Positions 56,403 through 56,590 of a stretch of 56,590 nucleotides of DNA are shown here, in pieces. Both the position numbers and the translations under genes were made by a program. The number at the start of each line of letters is the position of its first letter. The first letter of the stretch is position 1. The DNA lies in the NCBI GenBank assembly GCA_902799465.1, contig CADCAS010000026.1:17998-74587 (forward strand). The letters are read 5' to 3'. Origin of the DNA: an uncultured Eubacteriales bacterium (GTDB taxonomy: Bacteria; Bacillota; Clostridia; Christensenellales; Aristaeellaceae). Below the pieces are notes generated by a model. The model made no database searches. It worked only from the letters and a program-made list of their open reading frames with translations, and was not told where the DNA came from.

Positions 56403-56590
56403 GCATAGATTTAACAATTTTGCCAGAGCATAATGAGATCAAGGGAGGACTTTTGGACAGGCAAGTTGTTATAATAATGCTGATGAAATAGCGGTCACTT
56501 GCCAAAGTAAACGCAGTAATGACAGAGTAAATGCAAGAGGGTTCGTTTAGTCTGTCAAAAAAGTGGAGACGATAAGTGCGAGATACCAAA
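56403..56590. other. AT-rich end of window without a recognised gene
   Basis: There are short open frames only. AGGGAGGAC at about 56440-56448 followed by TTGGACAGGCAAG resembles a ribosome site and start on the plus strand, but the frame closes after about a dozen codons. A TATAAT at 56471-56476 is present. The region may be the upstream of a gene beyond the window. Confidence 0.4.

Noticed and set aside
56398..56589. 63-residue minus-strand open frame at the window end
   Set aside because: It covers the promoter of the WYL gene and has no ribosome site or family resemblance.

Overview
The window is GC-rich bacterial DNA, most likely from an anaerobic gut or rumen Bacillota (Clostridia). 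Evidence: secreted proteins with short Lys-rich signal peptides ending in A-x-A, DUF3502-type sugar-binding proteins, a YesM-type sensor kinase with an AraC-type regulator, a GH94 phosphorylase, DUF975/DUF4180 proteins, three MATE pumps and strong AGGAGG ribosome sites. A Christensenellales/Oscillospirales-like host is a guess from gene style only.

Layout. 1-9.6 kb: sugar uptake and use (binding protein, GH94 phosphorylase, phosphoglucomutase, then sensor kinase, binding protein and response regulator). 9.6-12.5 kb: two MATE exporters. 13-20.2 kb: an HD hydrolase, then an extracytoplasmic thiol-redox group: a polyferredoxin-thioredoxin fusion, a membrane protein with a CxxC tail, an S41 peptidase, and a thioredoxin-like gene cut in two by a 214-bp miniature inverted-repeat element. 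20.6-21.7 kb: three tandem small proteins with double-glycine leaders joined to SH3 domains, two of them behind near-identical promoters with 11-bp-spaced repeats. 21.7-28.8 kb: phosphoesterase, DUF975/CmpB membrane protein, GH31 glycosidase, URO-D-like protein. 29-38 kb: a minus-strand signalling block (Hpt-like, anti-sigma and STAS partner-switch proteins with a deleted PP2C phosphatase, secreted HAD protein, MscS, GGDEF, hybrid kinase). 38-43 kb: Tex, thioesterase, MATE.

At 43.26 kb lies tRNA-Ala(CGC), preceded by three 110-bp tandem repeats that each begin with the tRNA's own 5' end. Beyond it the DNA becomes less GC-rich and is accessory: an hsdM gene broken into two pieces 5.3 kb apart, flavoprotein genes and many gene fragments, then a minus-strand cluster (WYL regulator, HIRAN, DUF1232-like, GNAT, two PD-(D/E)XK nucleases, Ada-like zinc protein, macro-domain protein, truncated ADP-ribosylglycohydrolase) that looks like a nucleic-acid stress or defence cluster.

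Several dispersed repeat families occupy the gaps: a MITE with 19-bp ends and 10-bp target duplications (three copies), a GAGGGAGCTGTCAGCC-type palindromic repeat, a 140-bp element with 18-bp ends, and inverted arrays of degenerate heptamers. All functions are read from sequence by eye; no searches were run.
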